From CAYXWH01 sp964468755 (GTDB lineage: Bacteria > Chloroflexota > Dehalococcoidia > Dehalococcoidales > RBG-16-60-22), in contig CAYXWH010000068.1 in assembly GCA_964468755.1 (NCBI GenBank), positions 1 through 5,690 on the forward strand: DNA of 5,690 nucleotides, read 5' to 3'. The first letter of the stretch is position 1. Each line of letters starts with the position of its first letter. The notes beneath the pieces are model-generated. The model did not search any database. It was not told where the DNA came from and saw only the letters and a program-made list of their open reading frames with translations. The position numbers and the translations under genes are program-made. Below, one piece after another: positions 1-5,063 of this stretch.

Positions 1-121
1 TCGGTTTGCGGCTCCCAAGCCCATTCAACTTCTGCGCTAGCATCGGCTCACACCTCACCCGACTCTCTGTGCCTCGCTTGAAGCCTACTAGTCTTGTTCG
101 CAGCCTTTACACTATGTAGTT
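1..121 (-). ncRNA. T-box leader RNA, stem I portion (5' part only; rest lies beyond the left edge)
   Basis: Read on the minus strand, the RNA starting near 121 has the ordered landmarks of T-box stem I. These are an AGUA S-turn strand (89-86), an AGAGAG segment (68-63), a GGUG apical-loop motif (54-51), a GAA S-turn partner (26-24) and GGGAGCC (16-10). Pairings support the fold: GGCU 105-102 with AGCC 13-10, CAAG 96-93 with CUUG 19-16, GGCUUC 85-80 with GAAGUU 32-27, and UCGG 62-59 with CCGA 46-43. T-box leaders bind a specific tRNA and control the downstream gene by its charging state. The specifier loop strand is GAAUGGG (26-20): UGG (Trp) directly after GAA, or GGG (Gly) if one base intervenes. 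The antiterminator/terminator and the regulated gene are outside the window, so function and amino acid remain inferred. Confidence 0.82.
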
Positions 122-127
122 TATGGC

Positions 128-156
128 ATATTAGCATCGTTGTACCCGTTTGTCAA
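128..156 (-). promoter_or_regulatory. Sigma70-type promoter driving the leftward T-box transcript
   Basis: On the minus strand the sequence shows a perfect -35 hexamer TTGACA (156-151), a 17 bp spacer and TAATAT as -10 (133-128). The transcription start is expected near 121, just ahead of the T-box stem I. The fit of promoter spacing and leader position makes each call strengthen the other. Confidence 0.8.
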
Positions 157-280
157 GGATTATGCAGATTATTTTGCCGGTTAGTAGCTGTCTCAATGAA
201 AGGAATGCTATGTAAGAACTTCTAGTTTTTCATCAAGAGCAAGTGCTGTCAAGGTTGATGGGTTGCCTTTTAAGGAGAGA

Positions 281-370
281 TAAAATGCGGGGAGTCAAAG
301 AGGGGCGAAGCCCTTCTTTATGATTCTTCCCCCTCTCCTTTTAGGAGAGGGGGACACAGGGGGTGAGGTC
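281..370. repeat. Intergenic hairpin repeat, copy A
   Basis: This copy aligns over its length with 508-597. Shared blocks include GCGGGGAGTC (GCGGAGAGTC in the other copy), an exact 14-mer TTCTTCCCCCTCTC (324-337) and GGGACAC followed by a G-run. It contains two inverted repeats. The first has 10-bp arms 297-306/310-319 with one G-T pair and loop GAA; the second has perfect 12-bp arms 328-339/343-354 with a 3-base loop. The tail GGGGGTGAGGT (359-369) recurs exactly at 611-621, and GGTGA/TCACC (362-366/369-373) forms a further small palindrome. It may be a dispersed non-autonomous element or a structured intergenic repeat. No transposase or clear target duplication is seen. Confidence 0.75.
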
Positions 371-507
371 ACCTTATTCTATAAGCGGGGAAGGAGGAGG
401 TATTTTATTAAGCTTCAATCTATCTTTTCCCACCCTCCACCCTCGCAGCATCTGGGGCTTACCCTGTGAGTCTATGTCCAATCACGTCCAATGCAAAGGG
501 TCAAAGG

Positions 508-597
508 TATAACTGCGGAGAGTCTAGGAGAGGCTTTGCCTCTCTTCAAAGTTCTTCCCCCTCTCTTGCCAAGGGAGAGGGACACCGGGGGAGGGTT
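508..597. repeat. Intergenic hairpin repeat, copy B
   Basis: This is the second, diverged copy of the element at 281-370, in the same orientation and about 227 bp downstream. The first hairpin has arms 526-534/538-546 with one G-T pair and loop TTT. Its stem sequence differs from that of copy A but pairing is kept. The second hairpin is built on CCCTCTC (559-565) and GAGAGGG-type sequence (575-581), around a loop region ending GCCAA. The exact 14-mer TTCTTCCCCCTCTC lies at 552-565. Conservation of pairing rather than of bases suggests the fold matters, or that the unit spreads as a palindromic element. Confidence 0.75.
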
Positions 598-607
598 GTA
601 AAATCCC

Positions 608-621
608 AGAGGGGGTGAGGT
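608..621. repeat. Partial third copy of the repeat tail
   Basis: GGGGGTGAGGT at 611-621 exactly repeats the tail of copy A at 359-369, with AGA in front of it. It directly follows copy B, as if the terminal segment had been duplicated or left behind. Confidence 0.5.
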
Positions 622-654
622 TAATAGAGAGGCATTTGTGTTAACATAAGCCTG

Positions 655-683
655 TTGCTGCTCTCTACCGGGTATGATATACT
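655..683 (+). promoter_or_regulatory. Extended -10 promoter for the rpsB cluster
   Basis: TTGCTG (655-660) and TATACT (678-683) are separated by exactly 17 bp. A TG one base upstream of the -10 (675-676) gives an extended -10 element. Transcription would start around 690, leaving an untranslated leader of about 44 nt before the rpsB start codon. A second TATACT at 711-716 has no matching -35 and is probably chance. Confidence 0.7.
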
Positions 684-720
684 GATAAAGGCCTTACTGC
701 CTATGATTAATATACTAAAA

Positions 721-725
721 GGGGG
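721..725 (+). promoter_or_regulatory. Ribosome binding site of rpsB, fixing a TTG start
   Basis: A GGGGG run preceded by AAAA sits 8 nt before the TTG at 734. No ATG in frame lies nearby, and the S2 family N-terminus (TIKQLLEAGAHFGHQ) begins a few codons later, so the TTG start is well supported. Confidence 0.6.
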
Positions 726-733
726 TCGAGACA

Positions 734-1519
734 TTGTCTGATACAGTGACTATAAAGCAGCTATTGGAGGCTGGTGCCCATTTCGGACATCAAACCGGGC
801 GCTGGCATCCGCGGATGAAGGGCTATATCTTCACCAAGCGTAACGGTATCCACATCATTGACCTGGAGAAAACGGCGGTGATGTTGGATAAAGTCTGCGA
901 CTATGTGCGAGAACTGGTGGCTGGGGGCAAGACTATCCTGTTTGTCGGCACCAAGAAGCAAGCCCAGGAGGCAGTGGCAGATGAGGCGACTCGCTGTGGT
1001 ATGTACTACGTAAACCAGCGCTGGCTGGGTGGTATGTTGACCAATTTCGCCACTATCCAGGCACGAATAGACTACTTGGTTCGCTTGGAAGACCAGCAGG
1101 CGAGAGGAGAATTCGGGCGTCTATCCAAAAAAGAAGTGCTGAAGATCGGTGAGGAGATTGACAAGCTCAACCGGCAGATGGGTGGTTTCAAGGAGATGAC
1201 CGAGTTACCGGGTGCCCTTTTCATTATTGACCCTATCAAGGAAAGAATTGCTCTGGCTGAAGCCAAGCGGATGGGAATCCCGGTGGTGGCCACGGTGGAT
1301 ACCAACTGTAATCCTGATGAGATAGATCATCCCGTTCCTGCCAATGACGATGCCATCCGGGCTATCAAGCTGATATGTAACAAAATTGCTGAGGCGGTAA
1401 TTGAAGGCAAGACCAGTGTTGCCATGGGAATGATCGGGGAAGAATCGGAGGCGAAAATGGAGGAAACCGAGGCAGCCAGCGTGGCTGAGCCGTTCATATT
1501 TACCCCTGATGAGGAATAA
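734..1519 (+). CDS. rpsB: 30S ribosomal protein S2
   Basis: Ribosomal protein S2 is a late-assembling protein of the small subunit that joins the head to the body and is needed to hold S1 or its equivalents in many bacteria. The 261-residue product is full length for the family. Family landmarks run in order: TIKQLLEAGAHFGHQ (6-20), the GYIFTKRNGIHIIDLEKT segment (30-47), GGKTILFVGTKKQA (64-77), NQRWLGGMLTNF (94-105), LPGALFIIDP (158-167) and the stretch VVATVDTNCNPDEIDHPVPA (184-203). The tail beyond about residue 232 is acidic and glutamate-rich, as is common. Translation begins at TTG behind a purine-rich Shine-Dalgarno. The gene leads the cluster and pairs with tsf, a linkage conserved across bacteria. 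Whether S2 represses its own leader here, as known in enterics, cannot be seen. Confidence 0.98.
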   Translation: MSDTVTIKQLLEAGAHFGHQTGRWHPRMKGYIFTKRNGIHIIDLEKTAVMLDKVCDYVRELVAGGKTILFVGTKKQAQEAVADEATRCGMYYVNQRWLGGMLTNFATIQARIDYLVRLEDQQARGEFGRLSKKEVLKIGEEIDKLNRQMGGFKEMTELPGALFIIDPIKERIALAEAKRMGIPVVATVDTNCNPDEIDHPVPANDDAIRAIKLICNKIAEAVIEGKTSVAMGMIGEESEAKMEETEAASVAEPFIFTPDEE

Positions 1520-1526
1520 GGAGGAG
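1518..1526 (+). promoter_or_regulatory. Shine-Dalgarno that decides the tsf start
   Basis: AAGGAGGAG overlaps the rpsB stop codon. The AGGAGG core (1519-1524) lies 5 nt before TTG 1530 and only 2 nt before TTG 1527. The ATG at 1509 lies upstream of this site and has no binding site of its own. TTG 1530 is therefore the best start. Confidence 0.7.
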
Positions 1527-1529
1527 TTG

Positions 1530-2033
1530 TTGGATATATCAACGGAGATGATTAAAGAGTTGAGAGATAAGTCCGGGGCCGGCATTATGGAGTGCCGGAA
1601 TATCCTGGTGCAATGCGAAGGTGATATTGACCAGGCGCTTGAGGTGTTAAAAGAAAAGGGGCTCATCAAGGCGCAGAAGAAAGCCGAACGGGAGACCAGC
1701 CAGGGATTGATTGATGCCTATATTCATTATGGCGGGCGTGTTGGCGCCATGGTTGAACTCAATTGTGAAACCGATTTCGTTGCCCGGACTGATGAATTCA
1801 GGGAACTGGCTCATTGCCTGGCTATGCAGGTTGCCGCTCTGAACCCGCGGTATGTTTCTGAAGAGGACGTGGCGGAAGATGACGATGTTGACCCGCCGGT
1901 GGACTGCCTCCTTCTTCAACCGTATATTAAAGACCCTACCTTGACAGTTAAAGACCTCGTTGTTGAAGCCGTTGCCAAGGTAGGTGAAAATATCAAGATA
2001 GGCCGGTTTACCAGATTTGAATTGGGCGGTTGA
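1530..2033 (+). CDS. tsf: Translation elongation factor Ts (short form)
   Basis: EF-Ts is the cytoplasmic guanine-nucleotide exchange factor that releases GDP from EF-Tu. The start chosen is TTG 1530, giving 167 residues. It is preceded by a strong Shine-Dalgarno and yields an N-terminus (MDISTEMIKELRDKSGAGIM) that aligns with the usual beginning of the UBA-like domain (about 3-42). An ATG at 1509, inside rpsB, would add seven residues without a binding site. The core contains the EF-Tu-contacting TDFVART motif (81-87) in VELNCETDFVART. The C-terminus has QPYIKDPTLTVKDLV (130-144) and VGENIKIGRFTRFELGG (151-167). At 167 residues it is far shorter than the ~280 of E. coli: one core subdomain and the coiled-coil are missing, as in other short EF-Ts. 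An acidic insert (EEDVAEDDDVD, 111-121) sits at the shortened junction. It lies 10 nt after rpsB. Confidence 0.95.
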   Translation: MDISTEMIKELRDKSGAGIMECRNILVQCEGDIDQALEVLKEKGLIKAQKKAERETSQGLIDAYIHYGGRVGAMVELNCETDFVARTDEFRELAHCLAMQVAALNPRYVSEEDVAEDDDVDPPVDCLLLQPYIKDPTLTVKDLVVEAVAKVGENIKIGRFTRFELGG

Positions 2034-2041
2034 GTTTTAAA

Positions 2042-2764
2042 ATGCCTGAAGCCAAGTATAAGCGGGTGCTGCTCAAACTGAGTGGAGAGTCATTTGGCGG
2101 TAGTGAGGGTACCGGCTTTGACGCTGCTACGATAAACCGGATAGCCAGGCATATCAAGCATGTGATGGAGCTCGGCGTTAGTGTTGCCATCGTGGTTGGT
2201 GCCGGTAATATCTGGCGGGGGGCCAAGGCAGAGGCTGAGGGAGTGGAACGGGTTACCGCCGATTACGCTGGGATGCTGGCTACCATTATCAATGCGCTGG
2301 CGCTACAGGATGCCCTGGAGAGGGAAGGAGTAATTACCCGAACGCAGTCAGCCATCGATGTCCAGCAGGTTGCCGAACCATACATCAGGCGACGCGCCAT
2401 CCGCCATCTGGAGAAGGGCAGAGTGGTTATCTTTGCCGGCGGCACCGGTAATCCTTATATGACTACGGATACCGCAGCGTCACTGCGGGCAATAGAGATC
2501 GGTGCCGAGGTTTTATTGATGGCTAAGAATAATGTGGACGGCATTTACGATGCTGACCCTTTGAAAGCGCCTGATGCCAAGCGGTTTGACCGGCTGACTC
2601 ACTTCCAGGCGTTAAAACTGCGCCTGGGAGTCATGGATGTTACCGCGCTGTCCCTGTGTCTGGAGAACCAGCTGCCGATAATTGTCTTTGACTTGCAGGA
2701 CCCGCAGGGCATGGAGAAAGCGGTGATGGGTGAACCCATTGGAACGCTGGTATCGAGTGAGTAG
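2042..2764 (+). CDS. pyrH: UMP kinase (uridylate kinase, amino-acid kinase family)
   Basis: This cytoplasmic enzyme phosphorylates UMP to UDP with ATP, feeding pyrimidine nucleotides to RNA, DNA and sugar-nucleotide synthesis. It is usually a hexamer under allosteric control by GTP and UTP. From ATG 2042 the protein has 240 residues, the usual length. Motifs: KLSGESFGG (12-20, phosphate-binding lysine and glycine loop), VVGAGNIWRG (51-60, UMP-site glycine loop, with Ala where Gly is commoner), GTGNPYMTTDTAA (134-146), AKNNVDGIYDADP (161-173, nucleotide site) and VMDVTALSLC (197-206). An in-frame TTG at 2030 overlaps the tsf stop and would add four residues (MSFK). ATG 2042 fits the family N-terminus (KYKRVLLKLSGE) better, although the nearest SD-like GGGCGG (2024-2029) is 12 nt away. 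Coupling to tsf termination is plausible. Confidence 0.97.
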   Translation: MPEAKYKRVLLKLSGESFGGSEGTGFDAATINRIARHIKHVMELGVSVAIVVGAGNIWRGAKAEAEGVERVTADYAGMLATIINALALQDALEREGVITRTQSAIDVQQVAEPYIRRRAIRHLEKGRVVIFAGGTGNPYMTTDTAASLRAIEIGAEVLLMAKNNVDGIYDADPLKAPDAKRFDRLTHFQALKLRLGVMDVTALSLCLENQLPIIVFDLQDPQGMEKAVMGEPIGTLVSSE

Positions 2765-2767
2765 GCC

Positions 2768-3325
2768 ATGGTTATTCAGATATTACAGACAGCTGAAGAG
2801 AAAATGAAGGCTTCGGTGGGTGCCTTCAGAAATGAGTTAGCCACTATCCGTACCGGGCATGCGACTCCTTCCCTAGTGGAGCACATCCGGGTGGAATATG
2901 CCGGTGTGCCCATGCCGCTCAATCAGATTGCCGGTATCTCCGCACCTGAAGCCAGGTTACTGGTCATTCAGCCGTGGGACAAGGGGAGCATCACCGGTAT
3001 TGAGAAGGCAATCCTGAAATCTGACCTTGGCTTGAATCCATCCAATGATGGCAGTGTTATCCGGATAAATATACCACCGCTGAGTGAGGAGCGGAGGCAG
3101 GACCTGATAAAGATAGTGCGGAAAAGGGTTGAGGAGCGAAGGGTCATCGTGCGGAGCCTGCGACGTGATGCCATGGAAGAACTGAAGACGTTGGAAAAGG
3201 ACAAAGAAATATCGCAGGATGAACAGAAACGAGCCATTGAGCAGCTGCAAAAGCTGACTGACCTGCACATCGGTGACATCGACAAGATTGGTAAAGACAA
3301 AGAAAAGGAACTCATGGAAGTCTAG
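2768..3325 (+). CDS. frr: Ribosome recycling factor
   Basis: Ribosome recycling factor splits post-termination ribosomes together with EF-G, freeing subunits and mRNA in the cytoplasm. The 185-residue length is exactly typical. The long three-helix bundle is formed by the N-terminal helix with FRNELATIRTGHATPSL (20-36) and the charged C-terminal half (about 106-185, rich in Lys, Glu and Arg). The compact second domain spans roughly 31-104, including YAGVPMPLNQIA (44-55) and the signature DLGLNPSNDGSVIRINIPPL (86-105), followed by SEERRQDLIK. The start is ATG, 3 nt after the pyrH stop, with GAG-rich sequence at the end of pyrH (GAGTGAG from 2755) as probable binding site. The tight spacing implies translational coupling to pyrH. 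Confidence 0.98.
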   Translation: MVIQILQTAEEKMKASVGAFRNELATIRTGHATPSLVEHIRVEYAGVPMPLNQIAGISAPEARLLVIQPWDKGSITGIEKAILKSDLGLNPSNDGSVIRINIPPLSEERRQDLIKIVRKRVEERRVIVRSLRRDAMEELKTLEKDKEISQDEQKRAIEQLQKLTDLHIGDIDKIGKDKEKELMEV

Positions 3326-3365
3326 CCAGCCTCTGAATTTCGCACCGGAACCGGATTTCAGGATA

Positions 3366-4124
3366 GTGAACACCGCAGCAATTACCAAAGGAATCCCCCG
3401 TCTTCCCGAGCACGTTGCCTTCATTATGGATGGGAATGGCCGGTGGGCCGAGCGCCACAGCCTGTCACGGTTTGAGGGACATCGGGCCGGAGTAGAAAAC
3501 GCCAAATCAGTGGTCGATTGCCTGAGCCGGTATCATATCCGCTGTGTTACCCTCTATGCCTTTTCCACGGAGAACTGGAGTCGACCTGATGATGAGGTGA
3601 ACGGGCTCATTGCGCTTCTGGGAGATGCCATTGAGCAAGAGAGCCGGCGGCTTCACCAGCAGGGGGTCAGGCTTCGGCACCTCGGTCGTATGGAAGGGCT
3701 TTCTCCGGAGGTTAGACAAGCTATAAACGGGGCGGTGGAGCTGACCAAGAATAACACCGGCATGATAGTCAACTTTGCCTTTAATTACGGCGGGCGTCTT
3801 GAGATTGTAGATGCGGCACGCCGCCTGATAGCTGAGGGTGTTCCGTCCCACAGTATTGATGAGGATTTGTTGTCGAAGCACCTTTATACCGCCGGTCTCC
3901 CCGATGTTGACCTGGTTATTCGTACCGGTGGCGAAATTCGTACCAGCAATTTCCTGGTCTGGCAGGCGGCATACAGTGAATACTACTTTACCCCGGTCTT
4001 GTGGCCCGACTTTGGTGAAGCCGAGCTTGAGAAAGCTCTGCGCGCTTATAGTCAGCGGCAGCGGCGATTTGGCGGACTCAAGGCTAAGGGTTCTTCATCG
4101 TCATCCCCGGTCTCCTCTCCCTAG
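3366..4124 (+). CDS. uppS: Isoprenyl transferase, undecaprenyl diphosphate synthase
   Basis: This cis-prenyltransferase condenses farnesyl diphosphate with isopentenyl diphosphate units to make undecaprenyl diphosphate, the lipid carrier for envelope polysaccharides. It works at the inner face of the membrane. Motifs counted from GTG 3366: HVAFIMDGNGRWAER (16-30, with the catalytic Asp22), RFEGHRAGVEN (35-45), TLYAFSTENWSRP (62-74), FNYGGRLEIVDA (139-150) and the signature DLVIRTGGEIRTSNFLVWQ (182-200) followed by LWPDF (212-216). The 252-residue length fits. Start choice is uncertain. The only in-frame ATG before the catalytic motif is 3273, which would overlap frr by 53 nt and add a poor N-terminus. 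GTG 3366 gives a normal leader but its AGGA (3360-3363) is only 2 nt away. The tail ends in a Ser/Pro-rich stretch (243-252), likely disordered. The gene follows frr by 40 nt. Confidence 0.95.
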   Translation: MNTAAITKGIPRLPEHVAFIMDGNGRWAERHSLSRFEGHRAGVENAKSVVDCLSRYHIRCVTLYAFSTENWSRPDDEVNGLIALLGDAIEQESRRLHQQGVRLRHLGRMEGLSPEVRQAINGAVELTKNNTGMIVNFAFNYGGRLEIVDAARRLIAEGVPSHSIDEDLLSKHLYTAGLPDVDLVIRTGGEIRTSNFLVWQAAYSEYYFTPVLWPDFGEAELEKALRAYSQRQRRFGGLKAKGSSSSSPVSSP

Positions 4125-4146
4125 CTGCATTATTACTCAGACAACC

Positions 4147-4175
4147 TTGTCAGCGACATTCCCGTCCACTATAAT
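4147..4175 (+). promoter_or_regulatory. Putative internal promoter ahead of cdsA
   Basis: TTGTCA (4147-4152, one mismatch to consensus) and a perfect TATAAT (4170-4175) are separated by exactly 17 bp, in the only sizeable gap inside the cluster. The start would be near 4182, giving a ~50-nt leader for cdsA. This suggests cdsA and rsmG can be transcribed separately from the ribosomal genes. Confidence 0.65.
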
Positions 4176-4192
4176 TACTTGACGATTGCTTT

Positions 4193-4214
4193 ACTCCGGG
4201 GAATCCGGGGTTTT
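4193..4214 (+). terminator. Small GC-rich hairpin followed by TTTT (weak terminator or leader hairpin)
   Basis: ACTCCGG (4193-4199) pairs with CCGGGGT (4205-4211), including one G-T pair, around a five-base loop. It is followed by T's to 4214. It could terminate the upstream rpsB-uppS transcript, or act as a hairpin in the cdsA leader, since the putative promoter lies upstream. The T-tract is short, so termination would be weak. Confidence 0.35.
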
Positions 4215-4221
4215 CACTGAG

Positions 4222-4227
4222 AAGGGA
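4222..4227 (+). promoter_or_regulatory. Ribosome binding site of cdsA, fixing a GTG start
   Basis: AAGGGA lies 5 nt before GTG 4233. An ATG at 4231 overlaps the GTG but is in another frame that stops after six codons, so GTG is the real start. Confidence 0.65.
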
Positions 4228-4232
4228 CGTAT

Positions 4233-5045
4233 GTGCTTAAAAAGAGGGTAATAACTGCACTATGCGGTCTTCCTGTCCTGGTTGCTGCCATCTGGTTTGA
4301 TACGCCGTTGCCCTGGTTCACCGTACTGGGGGCTATCTGGGGACTGCTGGCCGCCGTTGAGTTTTACCGGATTTCGGCGGTATCGAAAGCGTTACCGCTA
4401 TTTTGTTTCGGCTTACTCTGGACCCTGTTTTTCATCGTGAGCCCTCACTTTGATTTTATTTTTATCGTCCCGCTGCTCATCACCTCGGCAGTGGTACTCT
4501 CCATGGTCTTCCTGGTTTTTCTCCCGCAGAAAGAAGGTGCTTTTACCACCTGGGTGTGGACAATCGCCGGGATTCTCTACGTGGGGTGGCTGTTAAGCGT
4601 TCTGGTGGCACTGCGACTTGACGCCGGCAGGAACTGGGTGTTCTATGCCCTGCTTACCACCTTTGCCAGTGATATCGCGGCGTTTTTCGTGGGCAGGGCT
4701 GTGGGCAGGCATTACCTGGCACCGCAGATAAGTCCACGCAAGACGTGGGAAGGTGCCGTGGCTGGAGTCCTGGGAGCGGTGATTGTCAGCCTGCTGTTTA
4801 CGTTACCCACGCCGCTCAACCTGCCCATGAGCTACGGTCAGGCAGTCTGGCTCGGTTTACTGGTCAGTGTCTTCGGCCAGTTCGGCGACCTGGCTGAGTC
4901 GCTGCTGAAGCGCAGCCGGGGTATGAAGGAGTCCGGTAATCTCATGCCGGGGCACGGCGGGCTGCTGGACCGCATGGATAGTGTGGTCTTTGCCGGGGTA
5001 GTAGTCTATTACTTCTGGCTGGCGAGTACCGCCGGCTGGCTGTAA
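4233..5045 (+). CDS. cdsA: Phosphatidate cytidylyltransferase (CDP-diacylglycerol synthase)
   Basis: This integral membrane enzyme converts phosphatidate and CTP to CDP-diacylglycerol and diphosphate, the branch point of bacterial phospholipid synthesis. The 270-residue product is of normal length. Several hydrophobic segments are visible (roughly 7-22, 27-45, 54-70, 75-97, 107-127, 135-153, 173-190, 203-217 and 250-268). The C-terminal catalytic signature is clear: FGDLAESLLKR (217-227), then K232, and PGHGGLLDRMDS (239-250), with Asp219, Asp246 and Asp249 as likely metal or substrate ligands. FASDIAAFFVGR (144-155) and SPRKTWEG (167-174) are further family motifs. One oddity is that the position after K232, normally Asp in the family pattern (KD), is Glu233. 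Translation starts at GTG behind AAGGGA. The gene follows uppS after a 108-bp gap that holds a promoter-like sequence. Confidence 0.96.
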   Translation: MLKKRVITALCGLPVLVAAIWFDTPLPWFTVLGAIWGLLAAVEFYRISAVSKALPLFCFGLLWTLFFIVSPHFDFIFIVPLLITSAVVLSMVFLVFLPQKEGAFTTWVWTIAGILYVGWLLSVLVALRLDAGRNWVFYALLTTFASDIAAFFVGRAVGRHYLAPQISPRKTWEGAVAGVLGAVIVSLLFTLPTPLNLPMSYGQAVWLGLLVSVFGQFGDLAESLLKRSRGMKESGNLMPGHGGLLDRMDSVVFAGVVVYYFWLASTAGWL

Positions 5046-5063
5046 ACGCCGCGAGTTATCACG

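Larger units (their letters stand above)
157..654. other. Long non-coding intergenic region between the divergent promoters
   Basis: No reading frame here has a plausible length and ribosome binding site. The stretch contains two copies of a hairpin-forming repeat (281-370 and 508-597), a third fragment of its tail (608-621) and otherwise unremarkable sequence. Two purine-rich Shine-Dalgarno look-alikes occur (272-277 and 391-400) but neither leads to a real gene. The region separates the leftward T-box unit from the rightward rpsB cluster. Confidence 0.7.

Noticed and set aside
285..323. Short reading frame of 12 codons with AAGGAG 7 nt upstream, a possible leader peptide
   Set aside because: It falls inside repeat copy A, the second copy lacks the ATG, and no regulated gene follows closely.
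391..400. AAGGAGGAGG, a very strong Shine-Dalgarno look-alike
   Set aside because: No start codon sits at a usable distance and no open frame follows.
281..597. CRISPR-like repeat arrangement
   Set aside because: There are only two diverged ~90 bp units with a long unrelated gap; no short regular repeats or spacers are present.
711..716. Second TATACT as an alternative rpsB -10 box
   Set aside because: No -35-like hexamer lies 16-18 bp upstream, and transcription would start almost at the ribosome binding site.
1205..1669. 154-codon minus-strand frame across rpsB and tsf
   Set aside because: It is a shadow of two well-conserved genes on the plus strand, has no recognisable motif and no binding site.
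2957..3505. 182-codon minus-strand frame across frr and uppS
   Set aside because: It lies opposite clear family motifs of both genes and has atypical composition, so it is a shadow frame.
3838..4182. 114-codon plus-strand frame overlapping the end of uppS
   Set aside because: It is mostly an alternative frame of uppS with no known motif and no ribosome binding site.
4179..4207. TTGACG as a -35 of another cdsA promoter
   Set aside because: The sequence 16-18 bp downstream is GC-rich hairpin with no -10-like hexamer.
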